A DNA stretch of 64,000 nt from Actinostola sp. cb2023 (GCA_033675265.1 JAUJYZ010000713.1:348001-412000), one strand, 5' to 3'. Positions 38,249 to 51,347 are shown, counted from the first letter of the stretch. A program made the numbers and translations. The notes: a model not told the origin generated them from the sequence alone.

Positions 38249-39586
38249 CTACAATTACATAATCCCACCCTTGTTTTCTCTTGCGGGTATACGGCAATAT
38301 ACTCTTGCGGGTATACGGGTATACAGACCGGAGTGTATCCGATATAACAGAGAGTTCACTGAAATTACATAATCCCACCCTTGTTTTCTTTTGCGGGTAT
38401 ACGGCAATATACTCTTGCGGGTATACGGGTATACAGACCGGAGTGTATCCGATATAACAGAGAGTTCACTGAAATTACATAATCCCACCCTTGTTTTCTC
38501 TTGCGGGTATACGGCAATATACTCTTGCGGGTATACGGGTATACAGACCGGAGTGTATCCGATATAACAGAGAGTTCACTGAAATTACATAATCCCACCC
38601 TTGTTTTTCTCTTGCGGGTATACGGCAATATACTCTTGCGGGTATACGGGTATACAGACCGGTGAGTATCCGATATAACAGAGAGTTCACTGAAATTACA
38701 TAATCCCACCCTTGTTTTCTCTTGCGGGTATACGGCAATATACTCTTGCGGGTATACGGGTATACAGACCGGAGAATATCCGATATAACAGAGAGTTCAC
38801 TGAAATTACATAATCCCACCCTTGTTTTCTCTTGCGGGTATACGGCAATACACTCTTACGGGTATACGGGTATACAGACCGGAGAGTATCCGATATAACA
38901 GAGAGTTCACTGAAATTACATAATCCCACCCTTGTTTTCTCTTGCGGGTATACGGCAATATACTCTTGCGGGTATACGGGTATACAAATTATTATTTGAG
39001 GGCCATGAGTTCATCAGTGAAAACTGTTAAATGTACCCTCGTGAAATAAAGTTTATTATTATTATTATTATTATTATACAGACCGATGAGTATCCGATAT
39101 AACAGAGAGTTCACTGAAATTACATAATCCCACCCTTGTTTTCTCTTGCGGGTATACGGCAATATACTCTTGCGGGTATACGGGTATACAGACCGGAGAG
39201 TATCCGATATAACAGAGAGTTCACTGAAATTACATAATCCCACCCTTGTTTTCTCTTGCGGGTATACGGCAATATACTCTTGCGGGTATACGGGTATACA
39301 AATTATTATTTGAGGGCCATGAGTTCATCAGTGAAAACTGTTAAATGTACCCTCGTGAAATAAAGTTTATTATTATTATTATTATTATTATACAGACCGA
39401 TGAGTATCCGATATAACAGAGAGTTCACTGAAATTACATAATCCCACCCTTGTTTTCTCTTGCGGGTATACGGCAATATACTTTTGCGGGTATACGGGTA
39501 TACAGACCGGTGAGTATCCGATATAACAGAGAGTTCACTGAAATTACATAATCCCACCCTTGTTTTCTCTTGCGGGTATACGGCAT
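38249..39586. repeat. 110-bp satellite, about 11 copies, with two identical insertions
   Basis: The unit contains CATAATCCCACCCTTGTTTT, TTGCGGGTATACGG (twice) and GAGTATCCGATATAACAGAG. Copies are almost identical. Two copies are interrupted at the same point by the 90-bp retroelement tail also seen at 3736 (38986-39077 and 39299-39391), so the interrupted unit was itself duplicated. The 114-codon minus frames across the array are repeat artefacts. Confidence 0.95.
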
Positions 39587-40004
39587 TGAGGGGAATGTCT
39601 AAATTGTTCGGGATATATATCATTGGGTAGAAACTCTTGGTAGAAATTCTGAGTAGAGAATACACCCACTCACTGACATAAGGAAATATATACCCTTGTC
39701 TGCTTGCCAAGTGCGAAGCTTTCTAATCATTGAAGGAAGTATACATTGATTCGCGACCGCGAGGAATTATGGGGATTCTACCTCTCGGAATTAATTTTGT
39801 GTGGAGTCCATGATTTTGCATAGTAATGAGAAAACCCTTATTCTTCTTGACCACTGGCCGCTTAATAGAGGTTCAAATGTAGGTGTTTATTTGTAAAAGG
39901 ATATGGCGGCGATGTCTTGCGCACCTCGCTATAGCGTACACCCTGTATGCTATGGATTAAGAGCTGGATTCCTGCTGCCGCCTAAAGTTACAGAGAGTAC
40001 TCTC

Positions 40005-40200
40005 GGACACCAAACACAGACCGGAGAGTATCCGATATAACAGAGATTTCACTGAAAATAACTCTTGATATTGCGGACTCTCGGACACCAAACACAGACC
40101 GGAGAGTATCCGATATAACAGAGAGTTCACTGAAAATAACTCTTGATATTGCGGGCTCTCCGACACCAAATACAGACCGGAGAGTAGCCGATATAACAGA
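40005..40200. repeat. Related ~80-bp repeat, three copies
   Basis: ACACAGACCGGAGAGTATCC plus GATATAACAGAG is shared with the 110-bp satellite, but the rest of the unit (CTCTTGATATTGCGG, CTCGGACACCAAA) is different. It looks like an older or divergent branch of the satellite 420 bp away. Confidence 0.85.
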
Positions 40201-40205
40201 GCCGG

Positions 40206-42480
40206 TGTTTACTGTACAAAACGTTTATCAGAGCGAGGTGTAAGATTTCACCGCAATCAGTTATGTTTGATTGATTGGAATGATTTAGTGCGTCATACAA
40301 TGATACAAAAGTGTTGTAGCCGCAATTTTATGTGTTATCATTTTAGCTACACTTACCGTACAATATCATCTTGAGATGTCATTAATCTTGTCAAGTCTCA
40401 TATAATCGCATTTACTGGGGAGGAGAACTTAAACTCGAGGTGGGGGATATGTGCATATACGTAATGTCTCTACTTTACAGTCGGTCTTTCGAAACTCAAA
40501 TTAATCGCTTGTGGAAATGATGCTACATTCTAGTGACTAACAACATTACGAACTACATTACTAACATCAAGACTGTTTTATTCCAGTCAAAAATGTTGAA
40601 AAAACAAATTAAGAAAAAAAAGGTCGAGCAACCAAAAAAAAAAAACGAGAAAAAATTCGAGTTTTTGAAACCATCAAAAAGAATATGAATTTCTAAATAT
40701 ATTCCTTAACTGAGTTGAAGTGACATAACCATTTATTATCATATGTTCCGTTTATTAAATATGAAGTAGAGTTGTGAGAACGAGTAAAGATGACATCCCA
40801 CTGGTATAGTTATTAAGAATTGACGCTCTCACAGTGCTCGCGTCAACTGTTGTGTACATTCATGCTGAGTGCCTTTAATAACGACCTTTCACAGAATCGG
40901 AACGAAAATTAAAGTTGGCGTCAATTATAGATCGTGCCCTCGGCGGCGAGTAGGTAATAGTCGTGTATTGTATTAGGGTTTTAGACTGTCAGTCAAAGAC
41001 CTTAAACTGCACTAAGGTTATTGCCTCGAATACCCAGCTGTCTCTAGTAGCAAAAACACAGCTTTTAATTCCTCCGTTCGTTTTTTTAGATTCCGTCTAC
41101 AAGTTCATCGCTTTGTCGTTTGGAACCGAATGTCTTTGGACGTTTTTACACGTCCACTTGAGAAAGCCGCGAAGAACTACGGTATTTTCTAATCGAACGG
41201 ATGGGGAAAATAATTCCTTTTCAAATAACATCGTATCATTTAGCTAAAAATATTTTTTCATCATGAAACTATTTTCCACTCTTGTCGCGATATTATTTTT
41301 CTTAACCAGTCACTTAAACAACTGATTGGCAAGGTTATCATTTGGTTTTTGTATATCGTGAAAACTTAGTTCTCCTGTTATTTCATTTGGACCTGATTCT
41401 AAGTCCAGGTGCTTTAGGATTTACAATCACAAATGCTCTTATCGGCTGAATAAATTTCACACAAAAAAGAAACAATCTTAAAGATTTAGAATTATCGAAT
41501 TAGATTGAATACTAAAACAGTTCCATGGTCAAGTTGTAAATAAACGTTTGCTATTTTGCAATAACGCTCTATACCGCCACGATATTAACATTTCAATCAT
41601 TTCCCGGCATTGATAACACCAACCAAACGGATTCGTTGGAGTTCCTCTAGTCAATCACTCCAGCTCTGATTAATGCCTTTAGGCTCGATCTGTTCAATTT
41701 GATACACAATTCTTCTTGGTTTAATTAATTTTACCCTTGCTTGGCTTTTTACAAACTGCTGCCTTAACCAATGAGTGAGTGTTGGTCAATTCCTAATGAG
41801 TTAGAAGCGCACAGGATACATGGAAGGAGTTTAATTTCACTCCTGTTACTCCCCCGTTCAATTTTCTATCATTTTTGTATCTTGTAGTGAAAGAGTACCG
41901 ATTAGGTTAACTACGGCAACATATTATGCTCAAAGTCATATTGGCGGAAGAAGAGCTCTTATCTGTTATGTTGCTAGTAGTTCGTGCGAACCTTACACCT
42001 GTATTATCATTGTTTTGTACGAGTATTCTTACAACAAATATTCTCTCTCGCCATGAGGTCAGAATTAAGCTTTTTTCCCAAAAAGTCAAATAAACATCGC
42101 TCCCCCAAACACTAATCAAGGCATATCGGTTAAAGACCCCTACTAGCCTACCTTTGAATTTAGCGATTTTGACATTGGAGAGCCATTGTCTTTTAAATGT
42201 CTCAAATGTAAAGTGACAATATTAAATTGTAATTTGTGCCTTGAGGAAAAGCTGTTTCCTTCTTACCGCTTTGACGCATTGTTTAGTCATACATCAATAT
42301 TCAACGGAGACTTCTAAAAGAATAGCAGCAAATAAATAAGAAGAATTCCCCTGTTATTAATTCGTTATAATCAACGATTTCCATAACACTTTGGAAGCTC
42401 AACGTTTAACTCTAAGCTCCACCAATTCTGTCCTGTGAGCGCCGCTCACTGTGTTTTCTTTACTCGAGAGAAGTCAGTTA
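40206..42480. other. Intergenic upstream of the nuclear receptor
   Basis: AT-rich DNA with an A-rich patch (40590-40660). The frame at 40963-41247 has no recognisable domain. The promoter and any 5' exon of the receptor may lie here; no core motif could be fixed. A GTGAGCGCCGCTCAC palindrome sits at about 42436, some 150 bp before the receptor start. Confidence 0.5.
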
Positions 42481-42586
42481 AGTGTCAGGAGACACAGGAG
42501 AAGTGTTCAGTGAGAAAAAAAGATACTATCTCAAGAAACTGCTCAAATACTCGCTAACGATCTGGAACTCAATACTACTTAATGTA

Positions 42587-45500
42587 ATGGAAATTTGCTC
42601 GGTCTGCGGCGATCATTCCACAGGAAGGCATTACGGAGCAAATACATGCGAGGGATGCAAGCTTTTCTTCAAACGAAGCATCAAGAAGCGCTTGTACTAC
42701 AGTTGTAGACTAGCTGGTTGTTGTCCAGTCAGCAAACGATACCGTAATAGTTGTCAGTATTGTAGGATGAGGAAGTGCCTTGCTGTAGGGATGAAGAGAG
42801 AAGGTAAAGACGTGTTTAAGTGCCTTAGTCGTACTTTGCTTTTAAATCATCACCTTTCTTGGGTGGCTTTTTTTTTTTGCGCGACCTTCATAGTCATAAT
42901 CTTTCCAAACTGTGTAGGTGAATGTCGTGAACTTCTATAACTAAATATATAGATCACTCGATCAATTTGTTTTCTTTACAAACACGCGGATTAGATGAAG
43001 ATAACTCTGAATATGAAATGCAAGTTGTTGATATATTCATCGACCTAAAACGGTTATGTGAAAATGTAACGATACGATAGTATGTCACACAGTTATCATA
43101 TATAATCGAACGAGCTGGTAAACCCAAGGACCTTAAATTAATGTTGTTCATACTTGTTCTTTTCTCTCGTGTGTGTGATGTTAGCAACTGTGTACAGTAG
43201 GAGGATTATTTAACTGGATACATCCATAGTTAACAAGTGTAAATTATTGTTGTAGCTGTTCAACAGACGAGATTACACGACTACGACAAACACCGCAAGC
43301 GCCAAAAAAGACAGCACCAAAAGGGAGAACTGAGAAAGGAGACCGACTTTGCTTCCCTCTCTGATTTTGTTCTCCATCTCCAAGCGGTCGAGCCGTACTG
43401 TTGCAGGTCAGAAAAGGATACTATACTGTCAACTTCCTCAGTCAAAATCGACACAATTTCAAAGGCCGGACACTCAAGTAACGGAAGACATAGCGAGAAA
43501 ACAAGGGAAATGGCCGCTCGTCTACTCTTCATGACGGTACATTGGGCCAAAAAAATCAAACATTTCTCCGAGCTTTCTCACTTTGACCAGGTAACTCTCC
43601 TACGTGAGAATTGGTGCAAAGTTTTCATCATAAACTTAGCCCAGTGGGCCATGCCGTTTGAACTAGCGCCTTTGGTTGATGAAGCAATCGAGAAAACACC
43701 GAATGAACATCTGGACAAAGTACTGAAAAACATGGGCAAGTTGAACGAGATTGTTTTCAAACTCGTACAATTGCGATTGGATAGAGCTGAGTTTTCGCTG
43801 CTCAAAGCCCTCGCTCTGTTTAACCCAGGTTAGTGACGCGCTGTTGGGAGTTTTGAGAGAGTTGAGTGAGCGCGATTATATATATATGACGCGAGAATCT
43901 AATTGGAGTAAATGACCAAGAAATATACTGTAACTAAAAATTTCGGCGATCAAGAATTGAATCTCTCGTTTTTGTGCATGACTGTAAAAGCTTTGAATTA
44001 AGTACCTTCAGCAAACTAAGAACACAACCTAACAAAGCCGACACAACTTGATGGTATATCGCGAGAATCTTTGAAGTCCTTCCGTTTGTGTTAACGAAGA
44101 TCATGGCATTGCACTTCAAGTAAAATACGGTGTTCACAGCGGTATATTCTAATGGCAAGGAAATTAAAACAATCCTGTAACCGAATGCATAAACATCTCT
44201 ACTGTGGGGCAAGATTAACCAATCTGAGTGGGCAAATCTTTACATCGCCTGAATCTTTTCCCAGCCCGAATCAAAACAATATCACTACATTCGTTTCGCT
44301 AATCAATAAAACAAAACGACCCAACATGAAAGATATGAACTACCATTTTGTTAGTCGATAATCGGTTGTATCAGGTTGTTGGCGGTGGCCTCATTTTCTT
44401 TTATTCAAAACCAAAACATCTTATGAAAAAAAAAAAGACTTCGCTTTGAAGATCAGTTTTCTCCCAACCGACAAAGTCGAGTCGATTTCTATATATTACA
44501 TTCACAAAGCAGAAAAATTATTTCTCCCCAACATAAACAAGTTTTTCGCTACGTGTATTAATTTCTAGGTGACAGTAGTGCCTAGTTATTGCTGACGTAG
44601 TCGCTGTTTGACACTGTCGCTCTTTAACTGTTTCGTTGAGCCCATTTGCTGAATTTCCTTCCCAAATATTTATGATGTGACAAACTTTTATTCATTGAAC
44701 ACGTCCACTTTGTTCCGGTCGCGCTTACTTAATACGCTAGTCTTTCATTCTCGATTGAAACGAAGTGAAGCGAGTCAGTAGACTGGCAGCTGCTCCGCGC
44801 ACAGCGATGATCTAGAAATCAAACTCATTAAAATATCGTCTTAAAACTCTCAAATAAATTTGCGCAAAGAGTAAGCTTAATTTCCCGAGAAATAATCGGT
44901 TTAAGGAGAAAATATCAAGGCATATTTTATGTTATTGATTCGCTTTATTGTAAGAGAACGGGATGTGGAATTACGAATTAAATCAATCAAATGTTACCAG
45001 TTCTTTTACCATGAATAATAACCATCTGTTTGACGCTAAAAAGCTCCCGGTTACGAACGCGGCAAACAAATTGAATTCATCCGGATGTTGAAATCTATTT
45101 GCTCAAAGTTTTCTATGTCGAGAGAGTACTGGGATGTCATGATTGGGTGAATATAGATGTGATATATCTTGCATGGTTATTGATGTTAGTCAGTGTCGAT
45201 ATCAGGCTCTTCGCACAAATATTGAAAGCGCGCACTCGGATGTTGATCATGGATGATCCGAAATGGATGATCTGAGGCCGAGAGGAATTGTGGGTGGTTT
45301 ATAGTAATTCGTATGAAATTCCCAGTGTCAAAATTTCTTATGAAATCTATGATGTAAACTTAAAAACTGCAGCTCGAACTCACAATTCCTCTCGGTCACA
45401 GATCATTCATTTCATATCGTCCATGATCAACGTTTATTGAAATAAGTGTATCAAAACACAGTCGCAAACTACAAACTGCCATGCATTATACACCTATTTC

Positions 45501-46138
45501 AAAAAAGGTTGTCAAGAACACCAGTCCATAGGCAATAGGTTATACGTCGTTCCAAGACCGAACTGCATCATGGTAACAGCTTGAATAGCCAAAAATAGTA
45601 CTTCCTGTATGAAAAGCTGCATGATGTCGTAACTATTTGAATTCAATCATGCCACGGACAAATTTTGAATCGCATTTTCTCTGGCATCCACGACATTCAA
45701 GCTCTTACCATAATGCAATTCGGTCTTGGAACGACCTATAACCTATGGACTGATGTCTTCGACAACCTTTTTTGAAATAGGTATATACAACTTATTGGAT
45801 GACTTAACAGATAATACGCGCAGATAGTTCTGTCATTACACTTTTAACGCTCTAGTTTGATTCACTCACGTTATTTAGACACCGAGCATCTTGCTGACAC
45901 TGTACAGATCCAAGCCATTCAGAACAAGACTCAAAACGCGCTGGAAGAATACATTCGAATGTACCCTCAACTACCGAACCGCTTTGGCCAAACACTTCTC
46001 CGTCTTGTGGCCCTTGGTTCTGTGGAGAGTAGGATAATGGAACATGTATTTTTTAATGAACTGCTTGGTGGAACCTCTATCTATACCTTAGTTGACGGGA
46101 TTCTACGGGCTAAGGACATACATGGGATCGCTGAATGA
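42587..46138 (+). CDS. Orphan nuclear receptor, NR2 (COUP-TF/TLX-like) type, 3 exons
   Basis: Exons 42587-42803, 43256-43828 and 45879-46138 join in phase (GAAG/GT...CTGTT; CCAG/GT...GACACC) to give 349 residues ending in TGA. The family are ligand- or orphan-type transcription factors binding AGGTCA-like sites in the nucleus. The DNA-binding domain is complete: CSVC, then CEGC, then a CRLAGCC finger and [17 protein letters not shown] (T/A box start). The P-box reads [11 protein letters not shown] instead of CEGCKGFFKRS. A basic hinge ([12 protein letters not shown]) follows. The ligand domain has [44 protein letters not shown] and RFGQTLLRL, and an AF-2-like [12 protein letters not shown]. 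The protein starts four residues before the first finger cysteine. An in-frame TAA at 42479 and no other ATG support this start, unless a 5' exon adds an A/B domain. Confidence 0.92.
42804..43255 (+). other. Nuclear receptor intron 1
   Basis: A 452-bp intron with donor GTAAAG and acceptor TTGTTGTAG. It is unique AT-rich sequence with nothing else recognised. It lies just after the DNA-binding domain, in the T-box region. Confidence 0.7.
45242..45431. mobile_element. 190-bp foldback MITE in receptor intron 2
   Basis: GTTGATCATGGATGATCCGA at the left pairs with the end CCATGATCAAC. The inner arms CCGAGAGGAATTGTG pair with CACAATTCCTCTCGG. The rest of intron 2 (43829-45241) is unremarkable. Confidence 0.82.
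45487..45787. mobile_element. 301-bp foldback MITE in receptor intron 2
   Basis: TATACACCTATTTCAAAAAA mirrors the right end TTTTTTGAAATAGGTATATA. The inner arms CAGTCCATAGG and GTCGTTCCAAGACCGAA also pair. It ends about 90 bp before the last receptor exon. Its terminal word resembles that of 21801-22086. Confidence 0.82.
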
Positions 46139-46261
46139 TTTGGTTAATGATGAATATGCACATACAAATACAATTCATAATAGAAAATCGAGAATGTATT
46201 CGCTACGTTGAAATTATGATCGCATCGAAATTTATATCATTTTATGTACATTTTTAGACCA

Positions 46262-46970
46262 ATACCATCATGCATTGCGCGCTAGATCCTTCCCTACCGT
46301 CATGCATTGCGCACTGACCCTTTCCCTACCGTCATGCATTGCGCACTGAGCCCTTCCCTACCGTCATGCATTGCGCACTGACCCCTTTCCTACCGTCATG
46401 CATTGCGCACTGACCCCTTCCCTACCGTCATGCATTGCGCACTGACCCCTTCCCTACCATCATGCATTGCGCACTTACCCCTATCCTACCTTTCGTGCAT
46501 TGCGCACTGACCATATCCTACCGTCATGCATTGCGCACTGACCCCCTCCCTACCGTCATGCATTGCGCACTGATCCCTTCCTACCGTCATGCATTGCGCA
46601 CTGACCCCTTCCCTACCGTCATGCATTGCGCACTGACCCCTTCCCTACCGTCATGCATTGCGCACTGACCCCTTCCCTACCGTCATGCATTGCGCACTGA
46701 CCCCTTCCCTACCATCATGCATTGCGCACTTACCCCTATCCTACCTTCGTGCATTGCGCACTGACCATATCCTACCGTCATGCATTGCGCACTGACCCCC
46801 TCCCTACCGTCATGCATTGCGCACTGACCCCTTCCTACCGTCATGCATTGCGCACTGACCCCTTCCCTACCGTCATGCATTGCGCACTGACCCCTTCCCT
46901 ACCGTCATGCATTGCGCACTGACCCCTTCCCTACCGTCATGCATTGCCCTACCGTCATGCATTGCGAGCA
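46262..46970. repeat. 31-bp minisatellite with ~254-bp higher-order repeat
   Basis: About 23 units of CATGCATTGCGCACTGACCC plus CTTCCCTACCGT. A variant pair (ACTTACCCCTATCCTACC followed by a CTGACCATATCC unit) appears at about 46470 and again at about 46725, which shows a superunit of eight or so monomers was duplicated. It begins 120 bp after the receptor stop, so it may lie in the 3' UTR. Confidence 0.95.
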
Positions 46971-48600
46971 AGAGATTTACCAAGGCGGCCATTTTGCACA
47001 TTACTAACTGAACATGTTATTTGGCAATCCAATTCTCCCATATTATTTACTCAGTTTCACGCTATTTATAACACCAAAACGTTTATGGATGTGCTGGGTT
47101 TACAAGAGTACTGGAGTACTGTACCCAGTTTCTATGAAATGAATTGTTCAATTTTTCTGATAATAGCCTTCGTTATCAGTAATAAAGGATGTTGATACCA
47201 TATCACGTGTTTAGTCTACGACCAAAGTGTGTTGCAATGAACTCGAACTCTCTTAAAAGAAGAAAATCAGTTGGTGTTGACTTGATTCAACTGTAGGAAA
47301 AACTGGGAGGAAAAGGCTTTACCTCGGAGTACTGAAGAACCTCACAAATAGCGTAACTGACTTTTCTCTTTGTCAATCGTTCTCTAAACCCTTTCACTAC
47401 TGGATTTATGGATCGATTAATCCATATTAGATCAATGAATTATTGTAATTTTGAAAATGATTAGCGATACAGTATTAGTATGTATAACGTAAGGTTTCAT
47501 TACACCGAGGTCAAACCTAAAAGACACAAAGAATGTCTTATGATTTGGGTTACTTCTAACTCACAACTCCAGAGTAAAACGACATCCAGACAAGTCTGCG
47601 TAGATTTGACGCTAAGAGATAACGTTTCCACGCTATCCCACAGTACACATGCACCTAGCTTTTGTAAGACTAGTACTTTTCTGGATCTTTCTGGATTGCC
47701 AACTCGTTTATTAATCTTTGTACCAGTGTAGCTAATTACAAGCTTTGCGAAAGATCGTACACAAGCTGAGGCAGAGCCAAGCCCACCAGAAAGACTTTCC
47801 TTAGTAGGTTATCAGAAGGAATTCCTTACTCGTCGACGTTCCTAACTTAGGTCAGTCTGTATACTTTCAAGCACCACCTGAACTACAACCTCAGTCTTGG
47901 TTCGCAACTACTAAGTACAAGATATCTAGAGAGTGCGCCGCGTAAGATGTATAATCGGCAGTCCTTATTGCTGCGAGCGAAGCGAGCAGCGAAACTAATC
48001 TGGACATGGGCTTCCTGTGTTGTGTGTGGACGCGTTTCACTGGGCTCTTTATTATCCAGATTGATTCGAGACTTTGAGGAATCGATCAAGATGATTTCTG
48101 AGTATGACCCTCGTGGTTATTGCGAAATCCACATGGTACTTATGATCAGCGGTGGTAATAACATGGCCGCTGTGATACAATACGTTCTCCTTGTAGCTAT
48201 TGGTTGCATTGTACTTACACTCGGAAAAGAAAGCAAAAGCTTGACATGTTCATAGCGACTATACAATCAGGAATATTTGGCGAGATTGTCTACTATAGCC
48301 GTGTACGGGGGGTGATGAAAGTTCGCCGTGATAGTCGTGCTAGAACTGATAAACAAACGAATAGCTGGTCATCTACACATCTATATTAAATCTAGATGTT
48401 CTTAAGTTTTATTCATCTACTGGTATATGTTCAAGGTAATTTAATCATGGAGCAGAAGCCGTCAAAGTTCGTTCTACGATGACGGTAAATAAGAATACAT
48501 GCGTACTTTATTTTACCTCACATCGACCGTTTCAAGTTCGACTAAAAATACTACTGCAGCCTGGCTACGCAGGCTATTATATTTCTGAAATTTATTCGTT
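46971..48600. other. Intergenic, no gene identified
   Basis: Frames at 47480-47731 and 47947-48255 have no recognisable domain. 47966-48020 holds TGCTGCGAGCGAAGCGAGCA then GGGCTTCCTGTG, an interspersed repeat mirrored at 34065-34125. AATAAA occurs at 47182. Confidence 0.5.
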
Positions 48601-48667
48601 CATATTGAAAGGACTAATTCTCCAGAGAACACCATGTTTACAAATGGGCAATTTACATACGAAGCTA

Positions 48668-48742
48668 AAGAGGTCTATTAGACCTTTTGCGTATAAGACA
48701 TGTGTCCTATGTACCAGAATGTCCTACTTATGTCAGGGTATT
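48668..48742. repeat. Inverted partner of 50875-50949
   Basis: GACCTTTTGCGTATAAGACA and GTCCTATGTACCAG occur here and, inverted, at 50875-50949 with about 90% identity. The 2.1 kb between them carries no transposase-like frame. Confidence 0.7.
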
Positions 48743-49279
48743 GTTATGCATGCACGTGAGAGACATAGGGATCCATTAATGGCGTGAAAACATGAAGTAT
48801 GCAGATTAATATTTCGCCATTGTGAAAGTTGTGAATTTTATTGCTGCATGCAAGCGAGTGTGACTGTGGAATTCTTTGCAAACGCGGAATGTAATACGAT
48901 TAGTATAGAGTGTTCGTTTGCCTTGCGTTGCCGAAACTGAGATCAAGGTTGACTGTCAGGGCTTGCCTGATATTTGTTTGCGGGTTTTGGAACCACCCTA
49001 AAATATAAGAAAACACACAATTTGTAGCGACCACAATGCACTTTGGTCTGGGAATGCAATATGCAACAAAACCTAGGACAACGTGTTTTTGAATTGTATC
49101 AGGAGCCCATTACTATTATGGGCTCCTGGCTGTATACACGTATATCCATGTTGGAAAGTTAAAATAAATATGTGGATATAGTATTAAAAATGATTAGTGT
49201 TGGTTTAGATGGGCATTGGCGCATTGGGTAAGTCTCTGCAGTTACTCGTAGGCTAATGAAGCAAAATTTAGACCCCCTA

Positions 49280-49388
49280 ATTGTCTGAGCTCTCGTAAGC
49301 GACCATCTCCCGTAAGCAACCACCTCCCGTAAGCGACCAATAGGCTTGACATTTTGGGTGGTCGCTTAATGGAGGTTCGACTGTATTT
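49280..49388. repeat. GTCGCTTACGAGAGG-family repeat, partial
   Basis: Several CTCCCGTAAGCGACCA words in tandem and one inverted (GGTCGCTTAATGGAGG), ending TTCGACTGTA. A larger member is at 51445-51695. Confidence 0.75.
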
Positions 49389-49744
49389 ATTTTGCTATGC
49401 ATGGTTTATTGTTTGCCATCTATTTCATGCTAGCGCTGACATTGTGTGCGCTTTTCTCTAGTTCTTAGTTTTATACTAAAGACTGGTTCGCATTTGATCA
49501 CTACGTTCGTCGAATCGAAAAACGTGCCCAGCGATCGCAGCGATTCACACAAATTTTAAAACATAATCCCGAATAATCAAGTTACCACACAGATGTCAGC
49601 TGCATTTATACCTCGTTCTGGTGTCAGATTACTATTAATTTACTTACTTTTTAGCAATTTCAATTGAAAGTGGTAGAAATACCTCTAAATAACATCGGAA
49701 TTAACGCCGTAGAACCTCCATGTATCAATAAACTAAGTTAACAT

Positions 49745-49815
49745 TTAAAAAAATAGATTATTAAGGTGAATAGTGGCGCTATATAAAATGTATTATTATT
49801 ATTATTATTATTTAT
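49745..49815 (+). mobile_element. Retroelement 3' tail
   Basis: GGTGAATAGTGGCGCTATAT followed by AAAATGTATTATT repeats. The same tail is at 55610-55650. Confidence 0.6.
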
Positions 49816-51340
49816 ATTGAAGTGATTTCTAAAATAAAAAAATAAGGGTGATAGACACGTTAAAATTGATAAATAATGAATTAATAAAAGGTAATAAAAA
49901 AGAATGAATTGATAAAATAAATTTAAAATCAGGATTTTGAAAAACTGATCATTGTTTGCAAGACAAATTAATGCAATTTTAGGACACTCGATCGTTGCCG
50001 TCAGTTCCGCAGTCCAAACTTTTCAGATTCTCAAATTTCCCAGGATCACTTTTGCGGCGACTTGGGGATCATTTTTGCGGCGGTACAAGTAGCCTGCGTA
50101 TCGATCCAAAGGGAAGTGGGAAGGGGGGAGGAGGAGTGGAAGGGAAAGCGGGAGAGGGATTGGCAAGGATATTAGTGTCAATATGCAAATATCATTAATT
50201 TACTATATTTATCACTTCATCTCAGCTTCACGTGTGAAAATCTCCTTTGGGTAGAAATAAAGAAAAATAGATATTGAATGTTTATAGAAACTAACGGAAT
50301 TCCACATAAATATAATGTCTAATGCAAAAAAAACCAATGATTGTCACAGTTGACTCTGACATAGACAATTTCAGTCGATGGAGTGCACGCGTTGTATCCA
50401 TAAAATACTAACTATTTAGCGACTATAAATAAATTGCATATTTCAGTTAGCACAGTTGCACAATATATTGCAGTTCAAACAATAACAACCACGTTGAATG
50501 GTTTGAACAACTTTATTTTATTTTATTTTGTTTTATTAGCTTTGCCATATAGCAGGGTCACCACAACAGCGTTAGCCAATCACTGCGGGCCCGTAGGACA
50601 GACCATACTTTACATAATTTTATCGATTTACATCAATCCTTTGTTGTTATTTTTATTTTTTTTCTGATGGTTATAATGCGTGCACACAAAATCCTTTGTT
50701 GAAACTAGTGGTATTTTGCACTATTTGTTCGAATTGTTCGTGCTATTGAATGCACTCTAGCATTAATGGTATGCAGCTTACAAACTAACAAAAGATGCTG
50801 ATAACTATATAGCACATTGTTGGTAATGTGAAAGCATGCAGATCGGCGGTGTGAACCTCCTCATTATCTTGTTCGCGTGCCCTGATAAGTAGGACGTCCT
50901 GGTACATAGGACATATGTCTTATACGCAAAAGGTCTATTGTGTCGAGGTCTATTGTGTCGCCAATTTGAAGCACAGGAAGCCCAAACATAGCAGTGAACT
51001 TAAAGTATATCATATCATTTGCTGAAATGTAGAATGAATGTTCACAGTTACATTTTGCAACTAATTCAACTCGCAGCACTTCACTTTCTATTAGAAACGG
51101 CTAGTATAATAGCGAAACCTAATCTTATCTTCTATTTACATCATCGGTAACTAGACAAAGCAAAACCTGTGGTGGTCTAAATGTTTTGGTTAAACAAGAG
51201 GATTTAAATCGCACAGGAAACTACTTGTTGATCTCATGACTAAAACAGTCTGGGTTACTAAATTAATGATTACCATGCAAAATTATTTAAGATGCATTAG
51301 CTAAATCTCTGTTGCGTAACACTTTGCAGTCAACGAGGAA
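49816..51340. other. Intergenic, no gene identified
   Basis: AT-rich, with a G-rich patch at 50100-50165, a MITE fragment with GTATTTTGCACTATTTG at about 50712, and the inverted partner segment at 50875-50949. The frame at 49995-50198 has no recognisable domain. Confidence 0.5.
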
Positions 51341-51347
51341 TATGAAA

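Noticed and set aside
38255..39710. Repeated 114-codon frames, possibly a tandem-repeat protein
   Set aside because: They follow the 110-bp satellite, change frame between units and have no start context or splice support.
48668..50949. Autonomous DNA transposon bounded by inverted copies
   Set aside because: Only ~75 bp is inverted, the rest of the ends do not match and no transposase frame lies between.
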